DNA of 64,000 nt from Neorhizobium populisoli (GCF_019430945.1 NZ_JAHYCB010000016.1:27555-91554), one strand, 5' to 3'. Shown: positions 51,596 through 60,766, numbered from the stretch's first letter. Translations and numbers: made by a program. The notes: generated by a model not told the origin, from the letters alone.

Positions 51596-51822
51596 GTGAA
51601 CGCGCAGTCGCCCAGCAATCCTCAGCAAAACGACCATGCGGACATCTTTCTGTCTGGAGGGGGCGAAGCCGGAGCGCTTATGCGCGCTATGGACTGGTCG
51701 TCCACGCCGCTGGGGTTGCCGGAAACGTGGCCGCAGGGTCTTCGGTCGGCATGTGCATCTGCCTCGGGACCAACTATCCCATTGCGATCTACTGGGGACC
51801 GGAACTCGCGCTTCGTGTTCGC
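51596..51822 (+). pseudogene. PAS-containing sensor kinase N-terminus, truncated
   Basis: From GTG 51596 the frame reads GGGEAGALMRAMDWSSTPLG and LPETWPQGLRSA, then shifts frame to ICLGTNYPIAIYWGPELALR. This is the standard start of PAS/GAF sensor kinases of rhizobia. At about 51823 the similarity ends abruptly against a minus-strand truncated gene. Confidence 0.65.
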
Positions 51823-51987
51823 CCTAGAGAGATAGCCACCGTGTCCGAAGCCACCGAGAAGGTAGGCGACCAGGATTAGCGAGAAGACGATCCAGGCCAC
51901 CCGCTGGGCGGCCCAGAACTTGCGCTGGAGGGAGCCGCAGTCCTCGACCCCTTCTGGAAGCGCCAGCTTCGGAGGCGTCTTCTTCAT
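51823..51987 (-). pseudogene. truncated membrane protein
   Basis: ATG 51987 gives MKKTPPKLALPEGVEDCGSL, QRKFWAAQRVAWIVFSLILV, AYLLGGFGHGGYLSRA. One membrane helix and a G-rich turn are coherent, then the frame runs into antisense of the truncated kinase. It appears cut by the same deletion. Its ATG overlaps the end of the GlsB remnant (ATGA). Confidence 0.5.
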
Positions 51988-52234
51988 TGGCGGAATAGTC
52001 TCGCCACCGCGATCAGGATGCAGGCGCCGATGAAGCCGGCGACGAGGTAGCCGATCTAGCCGCCAAGTACGATGCCGAACAGGGACAGTATGGCATTCCC
52101 GACGATCGCTCCGACGATCCGCAGAATAATGTTCATGATCACGCCATGCTGGACTTCATGAACTGCTCCGCGACTCAGCCCGCGATGCCGCCTATGATGA
52201 TCGCTGCGATCCAGCCGATGCATGCCTGTTCCAT
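51984..52234 (-). pseudogene. GlsB/YeaQ/YmgE-family membrane protein with two stop mutations
   Basis: From ATG 52234: GWIAAIIIGGIAG, then TGA (52175-52177) where tryptophan is expected, VAEQFMKSSM, a frameshift, MNIILRIVGAIVGNAILSLF, GIVLGG, TAG (52056-52058) where tryptophan is expected, IGYLVAGFIGACILIAVARL. Both stops are single-base changes of TGG. The three-helix transglycosylase-associated family is otherwise complete. Confidence 0.75.
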
Positions 52235-52390
52235 GTGTTCGCCTTCCGAGAGTTGGAGATGATCAGGACAAAGGACGTGCCCGGACGTCGTTAATCCTTC
52301 AAAGCGGACGCTGGGACCTAAGTCTCACCCACGGGCCGAACCGGAACCCTGGATATGACGACTGCATTTTCCCCGCCGAAAGGAACGCAC

Positions 52391-52807
52391 ATGAGCGACA
52401 ACACTACCTCGAAATTCTTCTCCAAGTTTGCGACTTCAGTTGCCGGCCTTTCCGGCAAGCCTGCCACCTTTGTAATGGCCGTTCTGCTCGTCCTCGCCTG
52501 GGCGGTGTCCGGGCCGTTCTTCGACTATTCCGAGACGTGGCAGCTTGTGATCAACACCAGCACGACGATTGTTACCTTCCTGATGGTCTTCGTCCTGCAG
52601 AACTCGCAGAATCGTGACGGCAAGGCGTTGCAGGCCAAGCTTGACGAACTGATACTGACGTCTCAGGCGCAGAACAAATTCGTTGGCATCGAGAAGCTCG
52701 ACGAGCAGCAGCTTCGGGAGATGAGCAAGAAGCTTGCCGAGAGGGCCGAATGCGTCGAAGACGCCGCGGACGACAAGGCGGATCGGCAGGAAAGCGCACC
52801 GGCGTGA
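52391..52807 (+). CDS. low-affinity iron permease-family membrane protein
   Basis: A 138-residue protein with two membrane helices (ATFVMAVLLVLAWAVSGPFF and TTIVTFLMVFVLQNSQNRDG), the second followed by the family motif LQNSQNRD...ALQAKLDELI. The C-terminal part is charged. Members are annotated low-affinity iron permease but transport is unproven for short bacterial forms. AGGA precedes ATG 52391. Confidence 0.78.
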   Translation: MSDNTTSKFFSKFATSVAGLSGKPATFVMAVLLVLAWAVSGPFFDYSETWQLVINTSTTIVTFLMVFVLQNSQNRDGKALQAKLDELILTSQAQNKFVGIEKLDEQQLREMSKKLAERAECVEDAADDKADRQESAPA

Positions 52808-53448
52808 AAATTCCCCATCGACCGGCCCGCGATCGAGGTCGGATCTGAGGTTCAATCTTCAGCTTGTAAAAACAACTCTTCTGCCTCCCACCATTAGGAG
52901 GCTAGGTGTCGGCTCAACCTTCTAGCACCATTGCTGAAAGGGTGTACGGGGAACTCGGCCAATGCCGCACAACCATGATTGAGATGAGACATCGGAACGG
53001 ATTGCTCAACTAGCATTGCATCCAGCTCCAATCCCCTGCCAGAAGCGCACAGCGCGAAACCAAAGAACATGGACCGCGGTGTTTCTGGTGGCGGCCTTGG
53101 GCGCAGTCACATGCTGCTGGTTCTGCAAAGTGGCACTCTTGCCCGCACTGTTGTTTCCGGTTTCGAATTCGGTATCTCGAACAAGATCGGATTCGACATC
53201 AAGTACACGGCAGGGCCCAAAACCGGAATTACCACCATCTCCGCGAGGTCGCAGGTGTCTGTCTGGACTTTACGGTAAGAGGCGCTGCGGGCTGCGAGGT
53301 TCTATAACTTGTATGAAGACGATCTTGCTGACGCCCAAATTTTCGGAAAGGAAGCTACCTCGACTGAAGGGTTAAGGCCCGGCATCCACAGCCAGGCCTC
53401 CATTTTTGCTTTTTGGACGGCGGGGGTCGGCTTCGCCATCTGCAGCTG
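52808..53448. other. intergenic, no gene recognised
   Basis: 640 bases between the iron-permease-like gene and the 3' end of the pyridoxamine-oxidase-like gene. Plus-strand frames around 53016-53375 carry no ribosome site or family motif. Probably remnant DNA. Confidence 0.35.
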
Positions 53449-53883
53449 TCAAACCGTAATTGCACCGTTGTCCTCGCCATCCCAATATTCGATCCGGCCC
53501 GCATGTACCTTTATGAGCACGATGCCTGGCGTCTCGATGCCCTCAGGAAACCAGCGGTCGAGGTCCTTTGACCAGTGCTGCTCGAAAAGCGCCTTGTCCT
53601 CGATAAGATCTGCTTTGCCCTCGACCGAGATAAAGATGCCCGGCTTTCCGAGGAGGCTTGGCGGCTCCGTGAACGATAGCGTGACGCCTTGATCGCATCG
53701 AATATCCGCGATCTTGGAAGTATCTTCGTAAGAGAAGAACCAGCTATCCCCGTCGTACTCGACGTCGCCGTTGTTGCTCATCGGACGGTTCGAGATCTCG
53801 CCCTGTGATCCCTTGGTCGACATCATGCAGAAGTCGATCTTCTTAAGTTTGCTGGCGATGTCCGGCAAAGTCATGTCACTCAT
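53449..53883 (-). CDS. pyridoxamine 5'-phosphate oxidase-fold general stress protein
   Basis: A 144-residue split-barrel flavin/F420-fold protein of the general stress protein 26 group: DFCMMSTKGSQGEISNRPMS, GDSWFFSYEDTSKIADIRCD, VTLSFTEPPSLLGKPGIFIS, VHAGRIEYWDGE. It probably binds FMN or FAD. ATG 53883 has GGAGG 5 bases upstream. The exact EcfG promoter upstream makes it a likely member of the stress regulon. Confidence 0.87.
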   Translation of the reverse strand: MSDMTLPDIASKLKKIDFCMMSTKGSQGEISNRPMSNNGDVEYDGDSWFFSYEDTSKIADIRCDQGVTLSFTEPPSLLGKPGIFISVEGKADLIEDKALFEQHWSKDLDRWFPEGIETPGIVLIKVHAGRIEYWDGEDNGAITV

Positions 53884-53910
53884 GTGATCCTCCAGATGGT
53901 GTCTGCCGGA

Positions 53911-53935
53911 AACGACGGCGGGCGCATACAGTTCC
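53911..53935 (-). promoter_or_regulatory. EcfG-type promoter, exact consensus, before the GSP26-like gene
   Basis: Minus-strand GGAAC (53931-53935), 16-base spacer, CGTT (53911-53914). Exact consensus. Transcription would start about 20 bases before the ATG. Confidence 0.7.
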
Positions 53936-53972
53936 TGTCTGTCCAGCCTTTCGTCGTCCGCTGGGTGGGTCG

Positions 53973-54215
53973 TCACCCGAAGTCCCCGATCCGGCCTGAC
54001 TGGAACACGATTTCCGGATCGCCTTCCTCGCCCACTACCGGGTCTCCTTCGCGTTTCCAGACGACGACCCCGGCGTGGCTGTCGGCCAGTGCGCGCGCCG
54101 CCTCGATCGCCGCCACTTCGCTCGCCACCGGGCGGGCTTCGAAAGCTTTCACAGCCTGACCGTGTCCGTCGAGGTCGAACGCTAGCAGGTAAACGGTGAC
54201 GAAGGTTCCGGGCAT
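53973..54215 (-). CDS. hypothetical protein, 80 residues
   Basis: The product reads MPGTFVTVYLLAFDLDGHGQ, AVKAFEARPVASEVAAIEAA, RALADSHAGVVVWKREGDPV, a mixed alpha/beta pattern that recalls ferredoxin-like small proteins. AAGGAG lies 7 bases before the ATG. Unknown family. It is 90 bases upstream of the stress protein but the EcfG promoter lies between them. Confidence 0.6.
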   Translation of the reverse strand: MPGTFVTVYLLAFDLDGHGQAVKAFEARPVASEVAAIEAARALADSHAGVVVWKREGDPVVGEEGDPEIVFQSGRIGDFG

Positions 54216-54274
54216 TGAAGTCTCCTTGGGTGAGTCGGGTATGGCGGCGCCGAAGCTGCCGCGCTACAGAGGTT

Positions 54275-55150
54275 CTAGCTCTGAAGGAAGATAGCCAGTT
54301 CTCGGGCGACCGTTTCCGGGTCTTCTCTCTGGGGGAAGTGGCCGACGTTCTGGAGCAGGATCCTGTCGAAGGGTCCCGAGAACTTCTCGTGCAAGTTTTC
54401 CGATAGCTCCGGCGGGTTGACGCCGTCGTCCGCCCCTTGGAAATAAAGGCTCGGAAGCGAGAGGGATTGAGTTTCCTTTATCCGATCCTCGAGCCACCCA
54501 CTTTGCGGATCCGGCTCGGCCTCACCCCATCGAACCCGATAGCTATGGAGGGTGATCGCGACCCAATCAGGATTGTCGAAGGATCGCGCGACGCCCTCGA
54601 ACGTCGCCTCGGCGAACCACCCGTCTGGACTCCAGTTCTCCCACTGGACGCGTGCAAACCCGTGAGGATCGCTGGCGATTGTCTCGGCGCCGCGCTTGGT
54701 GGCCATGAACCAGTGATACCAGTACCTCTGCGCTTGCCGGAACGTCGGCGTCTTCAGTCCGCCCATTCTTGGCAACGATGAGAGGAGGGCCATCCTCTCG
54801 ACGCGGTCGGGCCATCCGAGAGCAAGAGCCTCGGCGATGTTGGAGCCCCAGTCATGGCCAACGACTGAGAAGCTTTCGATACCTAGGCCATCCATCAAGG
54901 CGATGGCGTCCATGGCCAGAACGGCTGCGTTCGCGGTGCGCGGGGCGTCGGCATTGCGGAAGACCGTCCCGCCGAAACCACGCAGATAGGGCGCCATGAG
55001 ACGGAGCTTTCGCTCCTGCAGGAGAGCCGACACGTCCTCCCACGTGGAGGCGTCATCGGGCCATCCGTGCAGTAGAAGAACGGGATGGCCGTCCCGCGCG
55101 CCGGTTTCGTTGAACGTGATGTGCAGGTCGGGCGTATCAAGATGCGGCAT
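54275..55150 (-). CDS. alpha/beta-fold epoxide hydrolase / haloalkane dehalogenase-like
   Basis: A 291-residue alpha/beta hydrolase. HGWPDDAS is the oxyanion region, VVGHDWGSNIAEALALGWPD carries the nucleophilic aspartate of epoxide hydrolases, and GHFPQREDPETVARELAIFL the catalytic histidine. Start ATG 55150 with GAGGA upstream. It is divergent from the SDR gene. It likely hydrates an epoxide or ester; substrate unknown. Confidence 0.85.
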   Translation of the reverse strand: MPHLDTPDLHITFNETGARDGHPVLLLHGWPDDASTWEDVSALLQERKLRLMAPYLRGFGGTVFRNADAPRTANAAVLAMDAIALMDGLGIESFSVVGHDWGSNIAEALALGWPDRVERMALLSSLPRMGGLKTPTFRQAQRYWYHWFMATKRGAETIASDPHGFARVQWENWSPDGWFAEATFEGVARSFDNPDWVAITLHSYRVRWGEAEPDPQSGWLEDRIKETQSLSLPSLYFQGADDGVNPPELSENLHEKFSGPFDRILLQNVGHFPQREDPETVARELAIFLQS

Positions 55151-55193
55151 GGGAAAAAATCCTCGTTCGAGACTTAGGCTCCGGTTCTCTAGC

Positions 55194-55218
55194 GGAACAA
55201 GGAGCTCGCACGGTTGTT
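55194..55218 (+). promoter_or_regulatory. candidate EcfG-type promoter before the Tat-exported SDR
   Basis: GGAAC (55194-55198), 16 bases, TGTT (55215-55218): one mismatch. It lies 43 bases before the SDR ATG. Confidence 0.45.
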
Positions 55219-55260
55219 CATTCAACTGGGCAACACCGCCCCAGATTCCAAGGGGGCGCA

Positions 55261-56262
55261 ATGAGTGCTCTGTCATCATTTCCGATCAGTCGAAGAGGCG
55301 TTCTGGCGGCAGCGAGCGTCACGCTCGCAGGCTCGGCGTTCCCGGCCTTCGGCTGGTCGGCTTCGAGGAAGCAGGAGAACATTTCAGTGGACGACCCAGT
55401 CGCAAAGTATCCGAAGCCGTCATTTCAGAAGCAGAGCCAGCCCTTTCCTGGACTGGCGGGCAAGATGAACCCGAGGCCGGACCACGGGGAGACTACTTAT
55501 AAGGGCTCTGGGCGCCTTGCCGGAATGAAGGCGCTCATCACCGGTGGCGACTCCGGCATGGGCCGGGCTGCTGCGATCGCCTACGCCCGCGAGGGTGCGG
55601 ACGTCGCCATCAACTACCTGCCGGACGAAGAGCCGGATGCGAAGGAAGTGATCGCCCTCATCGAGAAGGAAGGCCGCAAGGGCGTGGCGCTACCCGGCGA
55701 TCTTCGCGATGCCGCCTTTTGCGAGAAGCTGGTGGAGGACGCCGCTAACGCGCTGGGCGGTCTCGACATCCTGGTCAACAACGCCGGCAGGCAGCAGCAA
55801 GCCCAGTCGATCGGCGACATCACGTATGAAGCGTTCGATGCGACGATGAAGACGAACATTTACGCCACCTTCCTCGTGACCAAGGCCGCGCTCAAGCATT
55901 TGAAACCGGGTTCGTCCATCATCCAGACGACGTCCGAGCAAGCCTACGATCCGTCGGAAAACCTCGTTGATTACGCGATGACGAAGGCGGCGGTGATGAA
56001 TTTCACCAAGTCCATGGCCAAACAGCTCGCTCCCAAGGGGATCCGGGTAAACGGTGTCGCGCCAGGTCCGATTTGGACGCCGCTTCAGGTCAGCGGCGGA
56101 GCGACGATGGAGAAGCTCGAGAAATTCGGAGGCGACACCCCGATGGGCCGTCCCGGCCAGCCGGTCGAACTCGCTTCAATCTACGTGCAGCTCGCCGACC
56201 CGCAGGCCAGCTATGCGACCGGCCAGATCTACGGCGCGGCAGGCGGCGGCGGACAGCCGTAA
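55261..56262 (+). CDS. SDR oxidoreductase with twin-arginine-like leader (YghA-like)
   Basis: A 333-residue protein. The leader ISRRGVLAAASVTLAGSAFP is Tat-like. Then PGLAGKMNPRPDHGETTYKG and the SDR domain TGGDSGMG, NNAGRQQQAQ, serine and YAMTKAA and GQIYGAAGGG. This combination matches YghA-like oxidoreductases. GGGGG precedes the ATG. It is the first gene of a pair with the zinc alcohol dehydrogenase. Export to the periplasm is inferred. Confidence 0.87.
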   Translation: MSALSSFPISRRGVLAAASVTLAGSAFPAFGWSASRKQENISVDDPVAKYPKPSFQKQSQPFPGLAGKMNPRPDHGETTYKGSGRLAGMKALITGGDSGMGRAAAIAYAREGADVAINYLPDEEPDAKEVIALIEKEGRKGVALPGDLRDAAFCEKLVEDAANALGGLDILVNNAGRQQQAQSIGDITYEAFDATMKTNIYATFLVTKAALKHLKPGSSIIQTTSEQAYDPSENLVDYAMTKAAVMNFTKSMAKQLAPKGIRVNGVAPGPIWTPLQVSGGATMEKLEKFGGDTPMGRPGQPVELASIYVQLADPQASYATGQIYGAAGGGGQP

Positions 56263-56304
56263 CCGTCTGTCTTTGTAAAACGAAACCATTTCAGGAGATA
56301 CGAC

Positions 56305-57468
56305 ATGAAAGCATTGACGTGGCACGGCAGCGGAGACATTCGTTGTGAAGAGGTCGACGACCCGATCATTCAGGACGACCGTGATGCGATCATCAGGGTG
56401 ACGAGCTGCGCGATCTGCGGTTCCGACCTCCACCTGTACGGCGGCTTCGTCCCTGGCATGCACTCCGGCGACGTCATGGGCCACGAAACAATGGGGGAGG
56501 TGGTCGAAGTCGGCCGTGGCAACTCCAAGCTTAAGGTGGGCGACCGCGTCGTCGTCCCATTCACCATCTCCTGCGGGGAGTGCCGCCAGTGTAAGTGGGG
56601 CCAATTCTCGCTCTGTGAACGCTCAAATCCCAACGGCGCAGAACAAGCTAAACAGGTTGGCTATCCGACCGCTGGTCTATTCGGCTATTCTGAACTCTAT
56701 GGGCGCTTCCCGGGTGGTCAGGCGCAGTACCTTCGCGTGCCATACGCGGACGTTGGCCCGATCAAGGTTCCGGAAGGGCTTTCGGACGAGCAGGTCCTCT
56801 TCCTCTCCGATATTTTTCCGACCGGCTACATGGCGGCGGAAAACTGCGACATTAAGCCGGGCCACACCGTTGCTGTCTTCGGCTGCGGTCCGGTAGGACT
56901 GTTCGCCATCAGGTCGGCCTTCCTGCTGGGGGCGGAGCGTGTCATCGCGATCGACACCGTTCCCGAACGTCTCGCACTGGCGCAGCAGTCCGGCGCCGAG
57001 ACACTCGACTATACCGACGAGGACCTCCAGCAGCGGATTCTCGATATGACCGGCGGGAAGGGACCTGATTCGGTGATCGAAGCCGTGGGCATGGAGAGCC
57101 ACGGTGCCGGTGGGGTCATGGAGACTATGCAGTCGAAGCTTACCTCGACGGAGCGACCATATGCCCTCAGCCAGGCGATCCTGGCCTGCCGTCCGGGCGG
57201 CGTTGTCTCCCTGCCAGGAGTGTTCGTCGGACCTGCGGTCCCAGCCCCGCTTGGCGCGTTCGTCGGGAAGGGACTTACACTGAAGACCGGTCAGACCCAC
57301 GTTCAACGGTATCTTGAGCCGCTGATGAACCTGATCGTGGAAGGCAAGATCGACCCGTCATTTCTCATCACCCATCGGATCGGTCTTGAAGAGGGGCCTG
57401 AGGCTTACAAGACTTTCCGGGACAAGAAGGACGGTTGCGTCAAGGTCGTCATTCGGCCGAATGGCTAA
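56305..57468 (+). CDS. zinc-dependent alcohol dehydrogenase (MDR family)
   Basis: A 387-residue MDR. Catalytic zinc ligands appear in CAICGSDLHLY and MGHETMGEVVEVG; the structural zinc loop is CGECRQCKWGQFSLC; the NAD site is VFGCGPVGLFAIRSAFLLGA. Its length with the insertion FGYSELYGRFPGGQAQYL fits the glutathione-independent formaldehyde-dehydrogenase-like group. AGGAG 8 bases before the ATG. Follows the SDR by 42 bases, probably an operon under the EcfG-like promoter. Confidence 0.88.
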   Translation: MKALTWHGSGDIRCEEVDDPIIQDDRDAIIRVTSCAICGSDLHLYGGFVPGMHSGDVMGHETMGEVVEVGRGNSKLKVGDRVVVPFTISCGECRQCKWGQFSLCERSNPNGAEQAKQVGYPTAGLFGYSELYGRFPGGQAQYLRVPYADVGPIKVPEGLSDEQVLFLSDIFPTGYMAAENCDIKPGHTVAVFGCGPVGLFAIRSAFLLGAERVIAIDTVPERLALAQQSGAETLDYTDEDLQQRILDMTGGKGPDSVIEAVGMESHGAGGVMETMQSKLTSTERPYALSQAILACRPGGVVSLPGVFVGPAVPAPLGAFVGKGLTLKTGQTHVQRYLEPLMNLIVEGKIDPSFLITHRIGLEEGPEAYKTFRDKKDGCVKVVIRPNG

Positions 57469-57960
57469 GTTTGGCCGGTCAGGAATGACACAGCGGGGCG
57501 GCCAAACATCCTTGGGCTTCACGACCCCGACAAATACGGCAGCGGCCTGGGCGAACTTGCCGAAAGCCCAGGCCGCCGACCCTCATAACAACTCTCGTCT
57601 CATCCGATCTACTGCCTGCGCTAGAACCGAATGACGGGTTTCGCTGGTCATTCGCGGTAAAACCCAACTTGCGGCTGAGATACCTCGAGAAAGCCGTCGG
57701 CGCGCCGGCCATACCGGAAATATCATCTTCCGGGGGCGAGGACGATGTCGCCAACTACTGAGCTGTGATACCAAATGCGCTTAGAACTTCGGCTGGAATC
57801 GTTCCTCGGACTACGATTTCGAGCGCCGGCGCTGCGAAAGCGTTATCATCCGTTGAGAAGTCGCTCCTGTAGGCGAAACCACACGAACTCCCGACTGTTT
57901 TCCTGCTATGACCGATGATCGCGACGAAGACAGCGAGCAGTCTACCCGCTCCATGAGACG
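57469..57960. other. intergenic, no gene recognised
   Basis: About 490 bases after the alcohol dehydrogenase. Minus-strand frames exist but none has a ribosome site or family resemblance. Confidence 0.35.
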
Positions 57961-58793
57961 GTGTCGTTTGCCTTCGACCGGATGACCGTTGCTCGTTTCC
58001 GGGAAGTATTCGCCAATGCAGGATTTTCGGACACGCTCCAAGCTTGGACGGTTCCCGGCACGACTGCTCGAAAGCGCATTGACCGGTGGCTCGCCTCTGA
58101 GGCGGACCGTAGGACACCCTACGAGGAGGAGCGGCCGCGACGCCTATGAGTTCGAACCCATCTTCAGTCCATATCTGCAGGTCTACGACCGTGGCTTCCG
58201 CATCAAGACGCCTTTCTCACGGACAGTTGTCAACGAGCTGCGGCAGATACCCTTCGCCCGATGGAACGGCGACGACAAGGTCTGGGGGGTGCCCACGCAT
58301 CATACGATGACCTTCAGCACCGGTGGAAGATATCGAAGAGGCAGCGAAGCGAGCGGAACCTGAAGAACGGCGGAAGCTTGCCGAGGCTCGGAAGGGAACC
58401 GACGAGGAAGCGAAGGCGAAGCGTAGGACGTCCGAGCGCAGGAAGAAGCGGTTGCCCGTGCCGATCAACGATTTACCGCTGCTGGGTCGGCCTGTTGCCA
58501 CGACCTCTTTTGGTATCGTCGTCCTCACCGAGATCACAGACGAATTTGTCGATGCGGACGAGATTGCCGAACATCATCCCGATTCCGACAACGAGCATGT
58601 CTGGGCCGGCTGGCGCGTCGCGACGCTAGACGACCTCGTTCATACCTGGCCGGCGCGAACGGAGCCGGGCGAGTACGAGCGGCTCCGTCGATGGTGGCAG
58701 CCAACGTTCGATGAGCTGCGTGTCGCAAGGAGTTCGGCGAAATCCAGGGAACGGCGCCGAGCCAACAGCCATTCCGATGAGGCATCGCCTTGA
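57961..58793 (+). pseudogene. HARP-like domain protein, multiple frameshifts
   Basis: The reading passes through several frames: AFDRMTVARFREVFANAGFS, DTLQAWTVPGTTARKRIDRW; then GRDAYEFEPIFSPYLQVYDR, RIKTPFSRTVVNELRQIPFA, RWNGDDKVWGVP; then ASYDDLQHRW; then VEDIEEAAKRAEPEERRKLA and NDLPLLGRPVATTSFGIVVL, ATLDDLVHTWPARTEPGEYE. The middle (RTVVNELRQIPFARWNGDDK VW) has the pattern of HARP domains of SMARCAL1-type helicases. At least three frame changes make it non-functional. Start taken as GTG 57961. Confidence 0.6.
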
Positions 58794-58924
58794 TATCGAC
58801 AGATTGCGCGACTGTATATCGAACATCGGCAACGCAGATGAGCGCTTGAGATAAGTGCTGCTCGCGATGCCTCGTCTACTGGCTTTGACCACGGATGTAC
58901 TGGCAAGGATAGGAAGACGAATGG

Positions 58925-58956
58925 AAGGTCGGTGCGATTTCTCCCCGGCCTTTTTT
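58925..58956 (+). terminator. terminator-like hairpin
   Basis: AAGGTCGG / CCGGCCTT arms (one G-T pair) around a 12-base loop, ending in TTTTTT. There is no gene directly upstream on this strand, so it could end an unrecognised transcript in the otherwise empty 58794-59495 region. Confidence 0.4.
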
Positions 58957-59495
58957 GTTGTCGACCCCGGCCGGGCCGGACGAGCCTCTGTTCCGGATCG
59001 ATCCTCCTTAAGGGAATGCAGATAGCTGATGCCGAACGCTCCGCAGCCGCAATCCTTGCTGCATGCCGCTGCTGTCGAGAAGCTTCTTGATTGGAATTGA
59101 ATTCTCGGGAAGCGACCATCGAGGTCCGCCGGCCGCTTCCCGACTACTCCGAGCGATCCGCCGCCTGGCGCTCAAGGAGAGGGGCAACTTACGCCTTCCT
59201 CGCGCATATCGATATCGTGAAAGTGAAACTTCTCCCGACATGTTGCAGTCGCCGATGTTTCAAAGTTCACCCTGGAACATGAAAAGGCTTTTGAAAGAGA
59301 AGCTTACGCTGTGGGCGCGCTGTGATAACCTGTGCACGGGAGCGGGTCCCGCCATGTCCGTTCGCGTCCGTTCATGCCCCGCTTGCATCACCGCCCCGCC
59401 TCGGTCGAGAATCTTATCGACCACACTCGGCCTCCGCCGCAATCGTAGCTGAAACGGTTCGGCCGCTCCCCATCGGTTGGTGCCCCTTTTTCCTT

Positions 59496-59675
59496 TCAGC
59501 CGCTGCCGGGGGACACGATATCGTCGTCCTTGTCGGGTAGTGATCCGGCACCTGGTGTCTTGCTCTCGTCCTGAAGGTGAGGCTTGTCGTGGGGGCCAGC
59601 TGGCGGGTGCTCCTGGCTGTCGATCGGACGCTTCCGGTCCTCAATCGCCTGTTGGGCTTTCGTGTCCCTATTCAA
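59496..59675 (-). CDS. hydrophilic hypothetical protein, start uncertain
   Basis: The minus-strand frame ending at TGA 59496 reads LNRDTKAQQAIEDRKRPIDS, QEHPPAGPHDKPHLQDESKT, PGAGSLPDKDDDIVSPGSG: low-complexity polar, proline/aspartate rich, a composition common in stress-related unfolded proteins. Only TTG 59675 is available as start before an upstream stop, so the gene may have lost its N-terminus. Confidence 0.4.
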   Translation of the reverse strand: MNRDTKAQQAIEDRKRPIDSQEHPPAGPHDKPHLQDESKTPGAGSLPDKDDDIVSPGSG

Positions 59676-59816
59676 TTCGGCGCTCTCTGGCTTGGCAACG
59701 GAAAAGCCAGGCGATGATTACAGTTTTATTAAATATGTTAGCAAATACTCCGCTTCGAGGGGCGATCTAAATCTGGACAAGCGAGTTCATCTCGTAACCA
59801 TGAAGCGGAGACTGCC

Positions 59817-60197
59817 ATGTATCAGCGTACGGTTCTCATCGTCGAAGACGAGCTCTTGATTAGAACGTTGCTTGCCGACACCCTCGCCGATGAGGGCTAC
59901 GACGTCGTGGAAGCGGCGAACGTTCTAGAGGCCGTAGCCATTCTAGGCCAGCGGAAGATCGATGCGGTCGTCACTGATGTCGACATGCCCGGAGGTCTGA
60001 GCGGGATCGATCTCGCAAGGATGATCTCCTCCACCCACATGAACGTACCGGTCATCATCGCGTCCGGAAGGCATCGCCTGACGAAGGACGAGCTGCCTGG
60101 CGAAGCCGTCTTCATCCCGAAACCATACGGGCTGGACGTCATCGCTACGATGGTGGGCCAGATGACCGCAGGCGCGGGACGACAGCTTGCAGGCTGA
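59817..60197 (+). CDS. single-domain response regulator
   Basis: A 126-residue receiver domain: VLIVEDELLIRTLLADTLAD with the acidic pair, DAVVTDVDMPGGLSGIDLAR with the phosphoacceptor aspartate, VIIASGRHRL with the switch serine, and VFIPKPYGLDVIATM with the conserved lysine. No output domain. GGAG 6 bases before the ATG. It is an orphan; the HWE kinase 14 kb away is a possible partner but nothing shows it. Confidence 0.88.
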   Translation: MYQRTVLIVEDELLIRTLLADTLADEGYDVVEAANVLEAVAILGQRKIDAVVTDVDMPGGLSGIDLARMISSTHMNVPVIIASGRHRLTKDELPGEAVFIPKPYGLDVIATMVGQMTAGAGRQLAG

Positions 60198-60547
60198 TTA
60201 AGCCGCGAAGCATGTTATATTGAAACGAACGATATCGGACAGAACGCAGCTTGCCGCTAAACCTAGCCTCGCAGTTTTGCGGCAACCAGCGCCTGCAGCC
60301 GCCAGAAGCTCCTATCGTATATGTTTCGCCCGGCAAGGTCGACGACCGTTCATCTGAGGTATTCGGCACAGCAACCGGCGGGACCGCAGGCCTGTGCCAG
60401 GAGCGCGCTGGCGGCATTGGGCGCATCAGATGATCTTGCCTTTAGTCAACCAGTGCGCGAACTTCTCATGCCGGGCATTCTTCAGGACTGGCATGGGTTA
60501 ACCTTGGGAGGGTGAATTGGAAATGATCGCATAGAGGACTTGGCGCA
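60198..60547. other. intergenic, no gene recognised
   Basis: About 350 bases after the response regulator; short frames only. Confidence 0.35.
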
Positions 60548-60766
60548 TTGGCAGCCACACAGTGTGATGGTTCACGTCGGCCCCGACGACCTTGCGGTCA
60601 TAGCGTCTACGATGCCAGTTCGATCCCCAATGAGTGGTCGCCTGTGGGGGAAGCTCTGAACCGGGCGAGGATTCTTGTCCTCAACCATCCCAACAATAAG
60701 GACGTCGTCGTCTACGTTGAAGATGGCGCGGCCTGGGACTCCCGGCACGGCAAGCTAAAGAATTGA
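60548..60766 (+). CDS. hypothetical protein, N-terminus uncertain
   Basis: The C-terminal 52 residues look coded (YDASSIPNEWSPVGEALNRA, RILVLNHPNNKDVVVYVEDG, AAWDSRHGKLKN). The first 20 residues do not, so the start could be wrong or a frameshift may precede it. Family not recognised. Confidence 0.4.
   Translation: MAATQCDGSRRPRRPCGHSVYDASSIPNEWSPVGEALNRARILVLNHPNNKDVVVYVEDGAAWDSRHGKLKN

Noticed and set aside
58640..59119. 159-codon minus-strand open frame
   Set aside because: Overlaps the HARP-like remnant in antisense; no motif.
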